The notes beneath the pieces are model-generated. The model searched no databases and had not been told where the DNA came from. It worked only from the letters and a program-made list of their open reading frames with translations. The position numbers and the translations under genes are program-made. This document shows, piece after piece, positions 1 to 6,749 of a stretch of 17,703 nt of DNA (positions are counted from its first letter, which is position 1; every line of letters starts with the position of its first letter). The DNA comes from Bacteroidales bacterium (GTDB lineage: Bacteria; Bacteroidota; Bacteroidia; Bacteroidales; Paludibacteraceae), in NCBI GenBank assembly GCA_900769035.1, contig CAAGFD010000182.1, forward strand, positions 1 to 17,703, given 5' to 3'.

Positions 1-2
1 AA

Positions 3-956
3 CTTCCTCAGAGTAGATATATAGGGTATGAGAATATTATCGGTCAACCAAAACTTCCGATAATTAATTTTTCTCTTCAAATTCCAGGTGTTTTGTATGG
101 TGAAAACTTTTTAGCTGAGAATATCACTTGCAATTATGAAGAAATTTCAGTAGATAATTATTATCTTCCTTATCAAGATTTTGTAGGAGAAAAAGAATTG
201 GAATTTAGTTTTAATGAAGATTATTATAGTACATCGCATCAGTTAAACAATTATGTTAGTATAGTTCCATTCAAAGCAGGACGTACTACGGGAATAAATG
301 TACTATTAAAACCTTTACAATATAATCCTGCTACAGGAAAAGTTAGAATTATTAATTCAATTACTTTCGATATTTCGTTAGATAATGCTGAATTGTCAGA
401 TATATTTGCTTATGAATTTTTAGATTCTGAGGCAGTGATAGATGCTCCATTTTTGGGAGAGGATACGAAATTACCAATTAATTCTAATCCAAATGGAAAT
501 ATTTTGATAGTAATAGCAGATGAAGAATATAGATCTAATTTAAATCCTTTTACTTTGCATAAATCAACTAAAGGTTATTCTACAGAAATTGTATCTATAG
601 ACCAAATAATAGATTCTATGGGAACGCCAAATATAACGGCAGAAGTATTAAGAAACTATTTACGAAATAAATACTACTCTACGTATATTCCATCTCGTCC
701 AAAATATCTCCTATTAGTTGGTGGTTACAATGCAATTCCATGTTCATTTGAAGGAAATGCTCTCGGAGGCTATTATTATACAGATTTGTATTATGGATGT
801 TTAAATTCACAGCAAATTCAACAGGAATCTGACCTTTATCCTGAAATGTTTGTAGGTCGATGGCCAATTGATTCTATTCATCAGTTAAACAACGCAATAA
901 GTAAAACTATAAAATTTGAAAATTCGTTGGGTGATTTCCATCATTTTATAATATAA
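3..956 (+). CDS. Gingipain-like C25 cysteine protease, N-terminal half (5' partial, split by frameshift)
   Basis: The frame is open from the left edge, so the true start and any signal peptide lie outside the window; a TTG at 93 is only an internal codon. The first ~130 codons resemble the C25 propeptide (a G-x-P-x-LP stretch near the edge, then beta-rich sequence). The start of the caspase-like catalytic domain follows: LLLVGGYNAIP, then TDLYYG and DLYPEMFVGRWP, matching the gingipain order of a GD-x-x-IP strand, TDYYY and VGR. The frame stops with TAA at 954-956 in the middle of the domain, and the rest continues from 956 in another frame. This half lacks the catalytic His and Cys and cannot be active alone. 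In Bacteroidota these proteases are exported by Sec and then T9SS to the cell surface. Family assignment is firm; activity is doubtful because of the break. Confidence 0.85.
   Translation, partial: LPQSRYIGYENIIGQPKLPIINFSLQIPGVLYGENFLAENITCNYEEISVDNYYLPYQDFVGEKELEFSFNEDYYSTSHQLNNYVSIVPFKAGRTTGINVLLKPLQYNPATGKVRIINSITFDISLDNAELSDIFAYEFLDSEAVIDAPFLGEDTKLPINSNPNGNILIVIADEEYRSNLNPFTLHKSTKGYSTEIVSIDQIIDSMGTPNITAEVLRNYLRNKYYSTYIPSRPKYLLLVGGYNAIPCSFEGNALGGYYYTDLYYGCLNSQQIQQESDLYPEMFVGRWPIDSIHQLNNAISKTIKFENSLGDFHHFII
947..956. repeat. 5-bp tandem duplication (TATAA x2) at the frameshift
   Basis: TATAA occurs twice in a row, at 947-951 and 952-956, exactly where the protease reading frame breaks. 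Removing one copy gives codons CAT CAT TTT ATA ATG ATG GTT, which joins the two halves into one continuous frame reading HHFIMMVSG. The duplication is therefore enough to explain the split. It could be slipped-strand mispairing in the cell or an assembly or consensus error. Confidence 0.8.
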
Positions 957-1846
957 TGATGGTTTCCGGAATAGAAGATTCTTCAGGTAATAGTAATAAA
1001 GAAAAAGATATGTTTTCAACCGTTTTAGGGATGCAACAAAGATTAAACCAAGGTTCTTTGTTTCAAAATATTGATGTTTATGATGGAAGAAATTATAGAG
1101 GCAAAGTTGGAACACATGCCATACAAAATATTTTAAAACAGAAAATGCAGTCTGATTTATGGATGTTTGTTTATTGGGGTCATGGGAGTCCAGGTTCTTT
1201 AGGGTTACCACTTTCTATTAAAGATTGGGAAATCAACTCGTATGTGTATAGTAGTATTCCTCCTATTGCATTGTCATTCTCTTGTTTAACTAATCGAATA
1301 AGTGGAACAAATTGCTATGGGAAATCTTGGCTTGTAAAGCAATATGATGCCGGAGGTGTTGTACATTATGGTGCAACAGTAGGAGCATTTTGGAATTTAA
1401 CAAAACAACTTGCACTTACTGTTGCAAATCTTATAAAGGCAAATGACAAAATGTCTATTGCTATACCATTACAGGTTAGTGCTGCAAAAATGTATGCTGA
1501 AAATAACACAGAATTAAATAGAAATAATTCAGAGATGTTTTGTATATATGGAGACCCTTCGTTGTTAATGTTCAAACATTCCAACTCTATAGTTACACAA
1601 CAGAGCTGTAAACGATCAGAACAGAAAGAAATAGCTCTATTAACTGTGGACTTATTGAATGAGTATATTGGTTACAATAATGTTTCGGTTAACGTATATG
1701 ACATGAATGGAAAATTAATATTAATGAATAATGATGTTAATTCGAATTTTATTAATATGGTTTACAATCTCCCAATAGGAATGTATTTCGTTTCTATTAA
1801 GGAAAATAAATCAGTAAAAACATATAAATTAATCATTAATAAATAA
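956..1846 (+). CDS. Gingipain-like C25 protease, C-terminal half with catalytic His/Cys and T9SS sorting domain
   Basis: This frame begins at an ATG overlapping the stop of the first half (TAATG) and continues the same C25 domain. The gingipain catalytic dyad is present: His in YWGHGSPGS (residue 76 of this half) and Cys in SFSCLTN (residue 110). A sheet with IYGDPSLLMF ends the domain. The last ~70 residues are a type A T9SS C-terminal domain: SVNVYDMNGK, then NLPIGMYFVSI, then KTYKLIINK. The half has no signal peptide, so if made from the overlapping ATG it would stay in the cytoplasm and not mature. The TAATG overlap could allow translational coupling, but splitting one fold in its middle argues for a broken gene rather than two subunits. 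A lipoprotein gene follows after 11 bases. Confidence 0.88.
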   Translation: MMVSGIEDSSGNSNKEKDMFSTVLGMQQRLNQGSLFQNIDVYDGRNYRGKVGTHAIQNILKQKMQSDLWMFVYWGHGSPGSLGLPLSIKDWEINSYVYSSIPPIALSFSCLTNRISGTNCYGKSWLVKQYDAGGVVHYGATVGAFWNLTKQLALTVANLIKANDKMSIAIPLQVSAAKMYAENNTELNRNNSEMFCIYGDPSLLMFKHSNSIVTQQSCKRSEQKEIALLTVDLLNEYIGYNNVSVNVYDMNGKLILMNNDVNSNFINMVYNLPIGMYFVSIKENKSVKTYKLIINK

Positions 1847-1851
1847 AGGAG
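1845..1851 (+). promoter_or_regulatory. Shine-Dalgarno sequence ahead of the lipoprotein gene
   Basis: AAAGGAG lies 6 bases before the ATG at 1858 and overlaps the stop codon of the protease. It supports this start. It stands out because the other genes here lack a clear Shine-Dalgarno sequence, as is usual in Bacteroidota. Confidence 0.6.
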
Positions 1852-1857
1852 AGCAAT

Positions 1858-2556
1858 ATGAAAAAAATACTATTTTTATTAAGTGTATTGGTGTTTGTAG
1901 CAACACTATTTATCGGATGTCCACCACATGTTAATCCGCCAAAACCACCAGAGAAAGATACGACTAATACTCCGGTCACAATTATTATACCGCCGGAAGA
2001 TAGCCTATATAATTACGTGTCGGAAGCATATTTGAAAAATTATTTTCCATTTGATATAGGTACTAAATTTTTGTTTGTTTATGATGGAGAAGACCGTGTT
2101 GACTCTTTAGTATTAACTTTACAATTCAATGAAATTGAGCATACTTTTCATAGGTCCGATTGTTTATCTCCTAAACAAAATGCAGAATTGTCTAACGACA
2201 ACAATAATGATACTTGTTATTATTGGTATGATTATGAAGTGGTTGATTATGGTGTTAGGTATAGTAATTTAGATATTGATTTTTATATTTCGACTAATCC
2301 AATGAAAGACTCTACTAGGACGAGTGTACTTTATTTTGTGAATAATCCATATTACTCATTAGATTTAGGAGGAGGTGATTGTGAATGTGATTGCAAAGAA
2401 TGTATATTAAAAACTTGTTTTCCTAATGAAATAAAAATTTATTATAATAATAATGACAAAGACAAATTATATGTTGTCATTGAGCAAGGAAAAGGTGTCA
2501 CTCAATTCTTAGGTGAAAATGACAAGATGTGGCGTTTAGACTCGATAATCAAATAA
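1858..2556 (+). CDS. Putative lipoprotein of unknown function
   Basis: A 232-residue protein with a lipoprotein signal peptide: MKK, a hydrophobic stretch, then LFIGC with the lipidated Cys at residue 21. A Pro/Thr-rich linker follows (about 22-48). The mature part is acidic and rich in Asn, Tyr and Asp. A Cys cluster stands at residues 175, 177, 179, 182 and 187 (GGGDCECDCKEC, then CF), which could bind metal or form disulfides. I do not recognise a family. The gene starts 11 bases after the C25 protease and ends before a strong terminator, so the two are probably one transcript. A role beside the protease at the cell surface is inferred from position only. Its base composition is as AT-rich as the protease and more so than the genes from 2757 onward. 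Confidence 0.75.
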   Translation: MKKILFLLSVLVFVATLFIGCPPHVNPPKPPEKDTTNTPVTIIIPPEDSLYNYVSEAYLKNYFPFDIGTKFLFVYDGEDRVDSLVLTLQFNEIEHTFHRSDCLSPKQNAELSNDNNNDTCYYWYDYEVVDYGVRYSNLDIDFYISTNPMKDSTRTSVLYFVNNPYYSLDLGGGDCECDCKECILKTCFPNEIKIYYNNNDKDKLYVVIEQGKGVTQFLGENDKMWRLDSIIK

Positions 2557-2580
2557 TTTTGTCAAATTTTTAATGATAAT

Positions 2581-2627
2581 ATAAAAACCTCACATGCGTA
2601 AAAATTCTTCGCACGTGAGGTTTTTAT
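2581..2627 (+). terminator. Rho-independent terminator after the lipoprotein gene
   Basis: An 18-bp stem (2581-2598 with 2610-2627) with one mismatch and an 11-base loop. The CCTCAC/GTGAGG core is flanked by A5 on the left and T5 on the right, so it could work on both strands. It closes the protease-lipoprotein unit. Confidence 0.9.
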
Positions 2628-2682
2628 TTGTTTTGCAGTTGCCCCATGAGGGTAGGGGATGTAATATATGTTCTTATCGTTG

Positions 2683-2712
2683 TTGTGAATTAAAAACTTT
2701 TTTGTAAATTTG
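2683..2712 (+). promoter_or_regulatory. Bacteroidota-type promoter for the DUF3127 gene
   Basis: A -7 element TAAATTTG at 2705-2712 fits the Bacteroidota consensus TAnnTTTG, with a -33-like TTG at 2683-2685 and a 19-base spacer. Transcription would start near 2718, about 40 bases before the ATG at 2757. It sits after the upstream terminator, as expected for a new unit. Confidence 0.65.
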
Positions 2713-2756
2713 CTCCCGAAAAATTAAAGTGTAATATTGCGAAAATATAAGTATAT

Positions 2757-3158
2757 ATGGAATTAAAAGGTTTGGTAACCAACATATTAGAAAAACGTTC
2801 CGGAACTTCGAAAGCCGGGAATGCTTGGGTTTCTCAAGATTATGTGATAGAAATTGAGGGCGGTGGTAACTATCCTCGTCACATGTGCTTCTCTGTTTTC
2901 GGAGAAGATCGTATCCGCGAATTTGCTATTAACCTTGGAGAAAATATCTCTGTCGAGTTCGATATCAATGCCCGAGAATGGCAAGGCCGCTGGTTTAACT
3001 CTATCAATGCATATAGAGTAACTCATCTTAATAGTGCACAAACCGTGGCTCAGCCGGAGCCTGATTTCGGTCCCGTACCACCTCCTTCTTTTACCGATGC
3101 TCCTAACCCTGAGAGCGGTTTCGGTGGTGTGGATAATTCCGATGATCTACCTTTCTAA
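2757..3158 (+). CDS. DUF3127 OB-fold protein, SSB-like
   Basis: A 133-residue protein of the DUF3127 family, which is largely limited to Bacteroidota. The N-terminal ~95 residues carry family landmarks: RSGTSKAGNAW near the start, YPRHMCFSVFG, then FDINAREWQGRWFNSI. This part is expected to form an OB fold similar to SSB or PriB. A flexible Pro/Gly/Asp-rich tail ends in DDLPF, which closely resembles the acidic tip by which SSB recruits DNA repair and replication proteins. The function is not established; single-strand DNA binding with partner recruitment through the tip is inference. The ATG at 2757 sits about 40 bases after a good promoter. The porin-like gene follows after 56 bases without a terminator, so they may be cotranscribed. 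Confidence 0.85.
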   Translation: MELKGLVTNILEKRSGTSKAGNAWVSQDYVIEIEGGGNYPRHMCFSVFGEDRIREFAINLGENISVEFDINAREWQGRWFNSINAYRVTHLNSAQTVAQPEPDFGPVPPPSFTDAPNPESGFGGVDNSDDLPF

Positions 3159-3214
3159 AAACATTTCCTCATCTATATCTATAAAATTTCCTTTTAATTT
3201 TAAAATTCATTACC

Positions 3215-4423
3215 ATGAAAAAAATCGTATTACTGATAGTATGTTTATCGGTAATCGGGTTGACCTATTCTATTAATACAGAGGAGCCAATTACCTCTGT
3301 ACAGCCGGGTGAAGCCGATGCCGTTTCTGTTTGCGACACCGTTTCTAACAATGAAAAATTGCGCCAAGCATTAGAAGTCCTCAAAAATGCAGACCCTAAG
3401 GTTCTCGACGCTCTGAATACAGTTATTAATAGTAAGCAACAAATCGAACCGTCTACCAAAACTAAGCCTGCTGATACTTTTAATCGTCGCCTTTATGTTG
3501 CTTTTGATATTCGAGCCGATTGGCAGTATAATGTCAGCGGTATTGATAGCATTAGAGACTCTCACGCTTTTACAGGTAAGTTCCTCAATTTTATGCTTCA
3601 AGGGGATATTAACAAGTATTTTTCCTATAAATTTCGTTATCGCTTGAATAAACTTACCAAACTTACCGACTTTTTCGAAGCTACCGATTATGCTATTCTC
3701 ACTTGCCAATTCAATAAAAACTGGAGCGTTTCTGCCGGTAAACTCGTTGTTGGTGTCGGCGGTTTTGAATACGACAAAGCCCCTATCGACGTGTTCTTTT
3801 GGAGCGGTTACGAGCTTGGCATCCCTTCTTGTTACGAATTCGGTATTCAAGGTAAATATACCACTTCCGACGGCAAAAACGATATAGTACTTCAAATTAC
3901 AAATTCCCCTTTCACTTCCGCTACTTACCGTTTCGAGAATAAATATGCTTATAACCTTGTGTGGTACGGTAATTATAAATATTTCCAAAGCATTTACTCC
4001 CTTAACTTTATGGAGTATGATCAAAATAAGTTTATCAATTATATAGCTCTCGGAAATAAATTTAATATCGACCCTATAAGTATTGAGCTCGACTATATGA
4101 ACCGTTATGGTGGTCGTGGTGGCTTCTTTAACGACTTTTCTATCATCGGTAAGGTAATTTATACTCACAAGTATTTCGATATTTATCTTAAAGGCGGTTA
4201 TGATTATAACATGTCTCAATCTGCCACAGATACCGATATTATGGACCTCACCGTGCTTCCGGGTACGAAATATGCTTTCTATGGTGCCGGCATAAATTAC
4301 TATCCTATAAAAGATAGCAAAGACGTTCGCATACATGCCTTCTGGCATAGTAATAATGATAATTACAAAGCTCATGTGGTAGGCATAGGTGTTAAATGTC
4401 TTCTCCGTGCTGTAGATAAATAA
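3215..4423 (+). CDS. Outer-membrane beta-barrel protein (porin-like)
   Basis: 402 residues. An N-terminal signal peptide (MKKIVLLIVCLSVIGLTYS, likely cut after about residue 19) is followed by a short helical, possibly coiled-coil stretch around residues 45-75 (NEKLRQALEVLKNADPKV). From about residue 90 to the end the protein is made of alternating aromatic-rich strands and turns (RLYVAFDIRADW, YFSYKFRYRLN, WSVSAGKLVVGVGGF, YFDIYLKGGYDYN), typical of an outer-membrane barrel of the phosphate-selective porin type. The coiled coil before the barrel fits trimeric porins. The substrate cannot be told. The inner-membrane Gate-domain protein starts 23 bases later, so the two may form one uptake or efflux route across both membranes; this is inference. 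A long antisense frame exists here but is not coding. Confidence 0.8.
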   Translation: MKKIVLLIVCLSVIGLTYSINTEEPITSVQPGEADAVSVCDTVSNNEKLRQALEVLKNADPKVLDALNTVINSKQQIEPSTKTKPADTFNRRLYVAFDIRADWQYNVSGIDSIRDSHAFTGKFLNFMLQGDINKYFSYKFRYRLNKLTKLTDFFEATDYAILTCQFNKNWSVSAGKLVVGVGGFEYDKAPIDVFFWSGYELGIPSCYEFGIQGKYTTSDGKNDIVLQITNSPFTSATYRFENKYAYNLVWYGNYKYFQSIYSLNFMEYDQNKFINYIALGNKFNIDPISIELDYMNRYGGRGGFFNDFSIIGKVIYTHKYFDIYLKGGYDYNMSQSATDTDIMDLTVLPGTKYAFYGAGINYYPIKDSKDVRIHAFWHSNNDNYKAHVVGIGVKCLLRAVDK

Positions 4424-4446
4424 GAATAATATAAATCACACATAAT

Positions 4447-5607
4447 ATGAAATTTTTTCAAAAGATGAAATTTACCACCCGTCGCTCTGTGGAGGCGATA
4501 ATATTTCTACTTATTTTTTTCGGAATATTCGGCTTTATAGGCAGTCGTATGGGGATGGAAAACATGATGAATACCATCATGAGAACGGCGCACGATTTGC
4601 TGTTGTACACTGTACTTTATTTGATGGGAATTACCGTACTTTCAGGTGCTTTAGGAAAATTATTGGTGGAGTTCGGTGTAGTACGCCTGTTAGAGAAAAT
4701 CCTTCGCCCTTTGATGAAGCCGCTGTTTAATCTTCCGGGTGTGGCTGCTCTCGGTGCCGTACTTACTTTCTTGTCGGATAACCCGGCTATCATCTCTCTT
4801 GCTAATGACAAGAATTTCAGTTCTTATTTCAAAAAGTACCAGCTTATTTCTCTTACCAATTTCGGTACCGCTTTCGGTATGGGACTTATCGTATTGGCAT
4901 TCATGACCGGTAAAGGCTATGGTTCTGGTGCCCTTATAGGTCTTCTCGGCTCAGTTGTAGGTAGTATTATTTCTACACGCCTTATGCAGCGTTTTGTGCT
5001 GAAAAGTCATCCGGAATACGACGCTCCCGTTGTTGAAAATGTAGAAGGTGACTCAGAGAAGATATCTTTTAAATCAGAAGAAGGCGTATTCCTTCGCGGT
5101 TTAAATGCAATTCTTGAAGGTGGTAAAACCGGTGTCGAACTCGGCTTGGCTATCATCCCGGGTGTTCTCGTTATCTCTACTTTTGTGATGATACTTACTT
5201 TTGGCCCTAATAGTGATTCCAATACATATACCGGTGCCGCTTATGAAGGTGTAAGGGTATTGCCTTACCTTGCAGGTAAAATAGATTTTCTCTTTAAGTG
5301 GCTTTTCGGTTTTGAACACCCTGAGTTAGTGGCATTCCCTATTACCGCCCTCGGTGCTGTTGGTGCCGCCCTCGGTCTTATCCCTACTTTTATTGAGCAG
5401 AATTTTATTGATGGCAACGTTATTGCCGTATTTACCGCCATGGGTATGTGTTGGAGTGGTTTCTTATCTACACATACTGCCATGCTCGATTCTCTCGGCT
5501 ATCGCCATCTCACTTCCAAAGCTATTATCGCTCATACAATAGGTGGCTTCTGTGCCGGTATTGCCGCTCACTTATTCTTTATGCTATATCAATGGATATT
5601 CTTATAA
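4447..5607 (+). CDS. Inner-membrane protein with nucleoside-recognition (Gate) domains
   Basis: 386 residues with about eight or more membrane segments. It resembles the nucleoside-recognition/Gate proteins related to the spore maturation SpmA/SpmB and YjiH groups, and may be the family named after CD0519/CD1768. Two Gate-like halves are visible. The first has GALGKLLVEFGVV, LRPLMKPLFNLPG and LTFLSDNPAIISLAND (about residues 65-125). The second has GLAIIPGVLVISTFVMIL and ITALGAVGAALG, ending in SGFLSTHTAMLDSLG (about 230-355). A soluble loop lies near residues 185-215. The Gate name comes from a predicted role in transport of nucleosides or similar small molecules, but the real substrate is unknown. 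Placed 23 bases after the porin-like gene and before a terminator, it is probably the last gene of the 2757-5607 unit. Confidence 0.8.
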   Translation: MKFFQKMKFTTRRSVEAIIFLLIFFGIFGFIGSRMGMENMMNTIMRTAHDLLLYTVLYLMGITVLSGALGKLLVEFGVVRLLEKILRPLMKPLFNLPGVAALGAVLTFLSDNPAIISLANDKNFSSYFKKYQLISLTNFGTAFGMGLIVLAFMTGKGYGSGALIGLLGSVVGSIISTRLMQRFVLKSHPEYDAPVVENVEGDSEKISFKSEEGVFLRGLNAILEGGKTGVELGLAIIPGVLVISTFVMILTFGPNSDSNTYTGAAYEGVRVLPYLAGKIDFLFKWLFGFEHPELVAFPITALGAVGAALGLIPTFIEQNFIDGNVIAVFTAMGMCWSGFLSTHTAMLDSLGYRHLTSKAIIAHTIGGFCAGIAAHLFFMLYQWIFL

Positions 5608-5655
5608 TGTTTGCTTTTTCATAACATTTCTATATACTTTATTTGATTATTGATT

Positions 5656-5698
5656 GTGCCGGCATGTGAGTAATCATTGTGCCGGCTTTTTATTTTTT
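5656..5698 (+). terminator. Rho-independent terminator between the Gate-domain gene and murB
   Basis: A GC-rich stem GCCGGCA (5658-5664) pairs with TGCCGGC (5680-5686) around a 15-base loop. A T-rich tract (TTTTTATTTTTT) follows at 5687-5698. It lies only a few bases before murB, which shows that longer murB start choices upstream are wrong. Confidence 0.8.
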
Positions 5699-5704
5699 AT
5701 AGAT

Positions 5705-6715
5705 ATGGAGATACATAAAAGAGTTTCTTTATTGCATCGAAATACTTTTCGGATGAATGTAGAGACTGAATTATTTGCAGAATACGATAGCGTTGACGAG
5801 CTTCTTTCTTTATTGACACAATATCGCGATAGTAAAATATTTCATATCGGAGCGGGTTCTAACGTGCTGTTTACTAAAGATTTCGATGGTATTATTCTGC
5901 ATTCCGGAATCAACTACTTTAAAGAAGTTAGTCGTACTCATCAAGAGGTGCTTTTTGAGGTTGGAGCCGGTGTAGTACTCGATGATTTTATCAATTATTC
6001 CGTTGAAAACGGCTATTGGGGGTTAGAAAATCTTAGTTATATTCCCGGTGAAGCAGGTGCTTCTGCCGTGCAAAATGTAGGTGCTTATGGTGTAGAAATA
6101 AAAGATGTTATCGACTCTGTAAATGCAGTGGAGATTGCTACCGGATGCCGTAAAACTTTTTCGCTCCCGGAGTGCCAATACGGATATAGAGATTCTGTGT
6201 TTAAGAAAGAATTGTGCGGTAAATATATCATCACTTCCGTAGTATATCGATTGTCTTTAATTCCAAAGCCCGTACTTGAATATGGCAATGTGGCAAAACA
6301 TCTCCCGGAAGGTGTTACTGTTGACAATATTACCCCGAGTCAGATTCGCGATATAATTATCAATATTCGAAAAGATAAACTGCCTGATGTGGTAGAATTA
6401 GGTTCGGCAGGTAGCTTTTTTAAAAACCCCGTAGTTCCTATGGATGTTTTTGAAAAATTAAAATGTCAATTCCCGGATATCCCTCACTATTTACAATCCG
6501 ACGGAGTGAAAATCCCTGCCGCTTGGCTTATAGAGCAGTGTGGCTGGAAAGGTAAGTGTTTCGGAGGCGCAAAAGTGTATGAAAAGCAGCCTCTCGTTAT
6601 TGTAAATCAAAATAATGCTTCTCCTAACGACGTTATTGTATTGGCACAATCCGTAGCCAATAGTGTAAAAAAATCCTTTGGTATAAACATTGTTCCGGAG
6701 GTTATCTATATCTAA
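5705..6715 (+). CDS. murB: UDP-N-acetylenolpyruvoylglucosamine reductase (MurB)
   Basis: MurB reduces UDP-GlcNAc-enolpyruvate to UDP-MurNAc with NADPH and FAD in the cytoplasm, the second committed step of peptidoglycan synthesis. The 336 residues carry all the landmarks: GAGSNVLF (49-56) of the FAD-binding domain, SYIPGEAGASAVQNVGAYG (111-129), the YGYRDS loop of type I enzymes (159-164), and GSAGSFFKNP with the proton-donor Ser at 237. Also present are AAWLIEQCGWKG (272-283) and a C-terminal PEV with the catalytic Glu at 332. One small oddity is VYEKQ at 291-295, where I would expect VHEKQ. The ATG at 5705 is preferred over a TTG at 5654 because the longer form would include the terminator and adds no family sequence. 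murA, the gene for the preceding enzyme step, follows after 34 bases. Confidence 0.96.
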   Translation: MEIHKRVSLLHRNTFRMNVETELFAEYDSVDELLSLLTQYRDSKIFHIGAGSNVLFTKDFDGIILHSGINYFKEVSRTHQEVLFEVGAGVVLDDFINYSVENGYWGLENLSYIPGEAGASAVQNVGAYGVEIKDVIDSVNAVEIATGCRKTFSLPECQYGYRDSVFKKELCGKYIITSVVYRLSLIPKPVLEYGNVAKHLPEGVTVDNITPSQIRDIIINIRKDKLPDVVELGSAGSFFKNPVVPMDVFEKLKCQFPDIPHYLQSDGVKIPAAWLIEQCGWKGKCFGGAKVYEKQPLVIVNQNNASPNDVIVLAQSVANSVKKSFGINIVPEVIYI

Positions 6716-6749
6716 AAATTTTATTTTAATCGTTAAAATCAACAGAATT

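Noticed and set aside
956..1846. Second protease half as an independent, functional gene
   Set aside because: It starts in the middle of a domain, has no signal peptide despite a T9SS tail, and joins the first half perfectly if one TATAA is removed.
3371..4375. 334-codon open frame on the minus strand
   Set aside because: It is antisense to the porin-like gene, has no family features, and reflects codon bias of the plus-strand gene.
5653..5686. Direct repeat ATTGTGCCGGC (5653-5663 and 5676-5686) as a possible insertion-site duplication
   Set aside because: GCCGGC is its own reverse complement, so the two copies form the terminator stem, and there is no element between them.
5654..5704. Longer murB start (TTG at 5654) giving 353 residues
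   Set aside because: The extension runs through the GCCGGCA/TGCCGGC terminator and adds sequence unlike MurB; ATG at 5705 gives the family N-terminus.
6690..6749. Longer murA start at 6690 inside murB
   Set aside because: The extra 20 residues do not match MurA; ATG at 6750 gives MASFVVEGG at the usual place.
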